A DNA stretch of 64,000 nucleotides from Miltoncostaea sp963703045 (GTDB taxonomy: Bacteria; Actinomycetota; Thermoleophilia; Miltoncostaeales; Miltoncostaeaceae), in NCBI GenBank assembly GCA_963703045.1, contig OY969782.1, positions 1,488,001 through 1,552,000 of the forward strand. The letters are read 5' to 3'. Under the pieces are notes generated by a model that saw only the letters and a list, made by a program, of their open reading frames with translations, made no database searches and was not told the origin of the DNA. Shown here piece after piece: positions 62,519 to 64,000 of the stretch; position 1 is the stretch's first letter, and every line of letters begins with the position of its first letter. Made by a program: the position numbers and the translations under genes.

Positions 62519-63802
62519 GTGAGCCGCACGGTGCTGGTCGTGGGAGGTGGGGGGCGCGAGCACGCCCTCGTGAGGGCGCTTGCGCGCTCACCCGAGCGAC
62601 CCCGCATCCTCTGCGCCGGCGGCAACGCGGGCATCGCCCGCGACGCAGAGATGATCCCCCTCGATCTCGGCGACGTGCGGGGGGTGGCCGCGCTGGCGCC
62701 CGCGCTCGGCGTCGATCTGGTGATCGTGGGGCCCGAGGCCCCGCTGGTCGCGGGCGTCTGCGACGCGCTCCGCGCCGCCGGCGTCAGGGCGTTCGGTCCC
62801 TCGGCCGCCGCCGCGCGCCTCGAGGGCAGCAAGGCCTTCGCCAAGGAGGTCATGGATGCGGCCGGCGTGCCCACGGCCCGCTCGGTCACCGTGACCGACG
62901 TCGAGTCGGGCATGGCCGCGGTCGCCGAGCTCGGGCTGCCCGTCGCCGTGAAGGCCGACGGCCTCGCCGCCGGCAAGGGCGTGGTCGTGGCCGAGACCGA
63001 GGGGGCGGCGCGCGAGGCCCTCGTGGCCTGTCTCGTCGATGCGGCCTTCGGCTCGGCCGGCAGCGTGGTGGTCGTCGAGGAGGGGATGACCGGCCCCGAG
63101 GTGTCGCTGCTCGCGATCACCGACGGGCGCGCCGTCGCCCGCTTCCCCGCCGCCCGCGACTACAAGCCGATCGGCGACGGCAACGCCGGGCCCAACACCG
63201 GGGGCATGGGGTCGGTGTCGCCGGTCCCGGACGTCTCCGCCGCGCTCGCCGACGAGCTGATCGACGCCGTCCACCGTCCGGTGATCGCCGAGATGGAGCG
63301 GCGGGGCGCCCCCTTCCAGGGCGTCCTCTACGCCGGGCTGATGATGACGCCGACGGGCCCGCGCGTGCTCGAGTTCAACACCCGCTTCGGCGACCCCGAG
63401 ACCCAGGCACTGCTGCCCCGGCTGGAGGACGACGCCCTGGCCCTCCTCACCGCGGCGGCCGACGGCGAGCTGCGGGACGGACCGGTGCGCGTGCACCCCG
63501 GCGCGGCGGTCGCCGTCGTGCTCGCGGCCCACGGCTACCCTGGCACGCCGCGGGCGGGCGACGTGATCTCGGGACTCGACGAGGCCGCGGCGACGGGCGC
63601 CGAGGTCTACCACGCCGGCACGACCTTCGGCGAGGGCGGCGCGGTCGTCACCTCCGGCGGGCGCGTGCTCGCCGTCAGCGCCCGCGGCGACTCGGTGTCG
63701 TCGGCGCGCGAGGCCGCCTACGCCGCCGCCGGTCTCATCACCTTCGACGGTCGCCAGATGCGCGGCGACATCGCCTCGGGAATGGACGTCCCCACCACGT
63801 GA
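62519..63802 (+). CDS. purD: Phosphoribosylamine-glycine ligase
   Basis: 427 residues from GTG 62519 (alternative GTG 62501). ATP-grasp enzyme: TVLVVGGGGREHALVRAL, VIVGPEAPLVAG, FGPSAAAARLEGSKAFAKEVM, VKADGLAAGKGV, GMTGPEVSLLAITDG, DGNAGPNTGGMGSVSPVP and LEFNTRFGDPETQALLPRL. Second step of purine synthesis. The stop overlaps the purB start in GTGA, so the two are coupled. Confidence 0.96.
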   Translation: MSRTVLVVGGGGREHALVRALARSPERPRILCAGGNAGIARDAEMIPLDLGDVRGVAALAPALGVDLVIVGPEAPLVAGVCDALRAAGVRAFGPSAAAARLEGSKAFAKEVMDAAGVPTARSVTVTDVESGMAAVAELGLPVAVKADGLAAGKGVVVAETEGAAREALVACLVDAAFGSAGSVVVVEEGMTGPEVSLLAITDGRAVARFPAARDYKPIGDGNAGPNTGGMGSVSPVPDVSAALADELIDAVHRPVIAEMERRGAPFQGVLYAGLMMTPTGPRVLEFNTRFGDPETQALLPRLEDDALALLTAAADGELRDGPVRVHPGAAVAVVLAAHGYPGTPRAGDVISGLDEAAATGAEVYHAGTTFGEGGAVVTSGGRVLAVSARGDSVSSAREAAYAAAGLITFDGRQMRGDIASGMDVPTT

Positions 63803-64000
63803 TCCCCCGCTACTCGCGTCCCGCCATGGACGCCCTGTGGACAGAGGAGGCCAAGCTCGCCCGGTGGCTCGAGGTCGAGCTGGCCGTGTGCCGGGCGTGG
63901 GCGGCGGCCGGGGTCATCCCCGCCGCCGACCTGGCCGCCATCGAGGCGGGCGCCGGCTTCTCGGTCGAGCGCACCCAGGAGCTCGAGCGCGTCACCAACC
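63799..64000 (+). CDS. purB: Adenylosuccinate lyase, 5' part only
   Basis: 67 codons are visible from GTG 63799: VIPRYSRPAMDALWTEEAKL, then ARWLEVELAVCRAWAAAGVIP and a helix to the window edge. The start RYSRPAM-LW and KLARWLEVELAV are typical of PurB. It cleaves SAICAR and adenylosuccinate in purine synthesis. The rest lies outside the window. Confidence 0.9.
   Translation, partial: MIPRYSRPAMDALWTEEAKLARWLEVELAVCRAWAAAGVIPAADLAAIEAGAGFSVERTQELERVTN

Overview
This window is very GC-rich and almost fully coding. It reads as a chromosomal segment of a high-GC actinobacterium. The signs are a MarP-like periplasmic protease, an actinobacterial-type HemQ, AcnA-type aconitase, BldC/MerR-like one-helix-turn-helix regulators, abundant GTG starts and -10 boxes of the form TANNNT. 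The deep actinobacterial class Thermoleophilia is my best guess, but this is inference from gene content and was not tested. I see no rRNA, tRNA, CRISPR array, insertion sequence, integrase or phage gene.

Layout. 1-5.4 kb: PAC2 protein (cut at the left edge), a membrane protein and a VanW protein (both frameshifted), a small membrane-anchored protein, a MarP-like CvpA/trypsin protease and a divergent FrnE-like DsbA oxidoreductase. 5.6-6.1 kb: a first ssb. 6.1-8.4 kb: a three-gene operon that looks like a reduced methylamine-dehydrogenase maturation system: a MauE-thioredoxin fusion, a Tat-exported cysteine-rich MauA-like protein and a secreted propeller-like protein. 8.4-12.5 kb: DegV/DAK2 pair (FakB/FakA-like), DNA polymerase IV and a VOC protein. 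12.5-18.8 kb: an AddB/AddA-like helicase-nuclease pair. 18.8-24.5 kb: an orphan GspE/PilB ATPase, an unknown three-gene operon, a UbiE-like methyltransferase with a CnoX-like thioredoxin-TPR protein, and a small Cys/His protein. 24.8-27.7 kb: MMPL exporter with its TetR regulator. 28-32.5 kb: ettA and acnA. 32.5-36.6 kb: pstSCAB behind a four-unit Pho box. 36.6-38.4 kb: CoA-binding protein and O-acetylhomoserine sulfhydrylase. 38.4-41.4 kb: YdeI, DUF1624-like, inositol-monophosphatase-like and alpha/beta-hydrolase genes. 41.4-46.7 kb: ispH, an M23 peptidase, a eukaryote-type UDP-sugar pyrophosphorylase, an alcohol dehydrogenase and an OsmC protein. 46.8-50.5 kb: ABC-2 exporter, hemQ and a PQQ-type sugar dehydrogenase lipoprotein. 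50.5-56.6 kb: unknown genes, a DedA protein, two tandem MerR/BldC-like regulators and a metallophosphoesterase. 56.6-64 kb: rpsF-ssb-rplI-dnaB-purA (no rpsR), HD-GYP and membrane-fused carbonic anhydrase genes on the other strand, then purD and the start of purB.

Four patterns stand out. First, the MauE-thioredoxin/MauA-like/propeller operon has no visible MauG and may be an undescribed secreted redox system. Second, the two ssb genes, 51.5 kb apart, share an exact 351-bp block and then diverge completely, which suggests recent gene conversion. Third, at least eight transcription units carry a TANNNT -10 hexamer ending 6-7 nt before the start codon, the signature of leaderless mRNAs. Fourth, seven conserved genes carry about eight small indels. 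I think most are sequencing or assembly errors, so those genes are annotated across their frameshifts.
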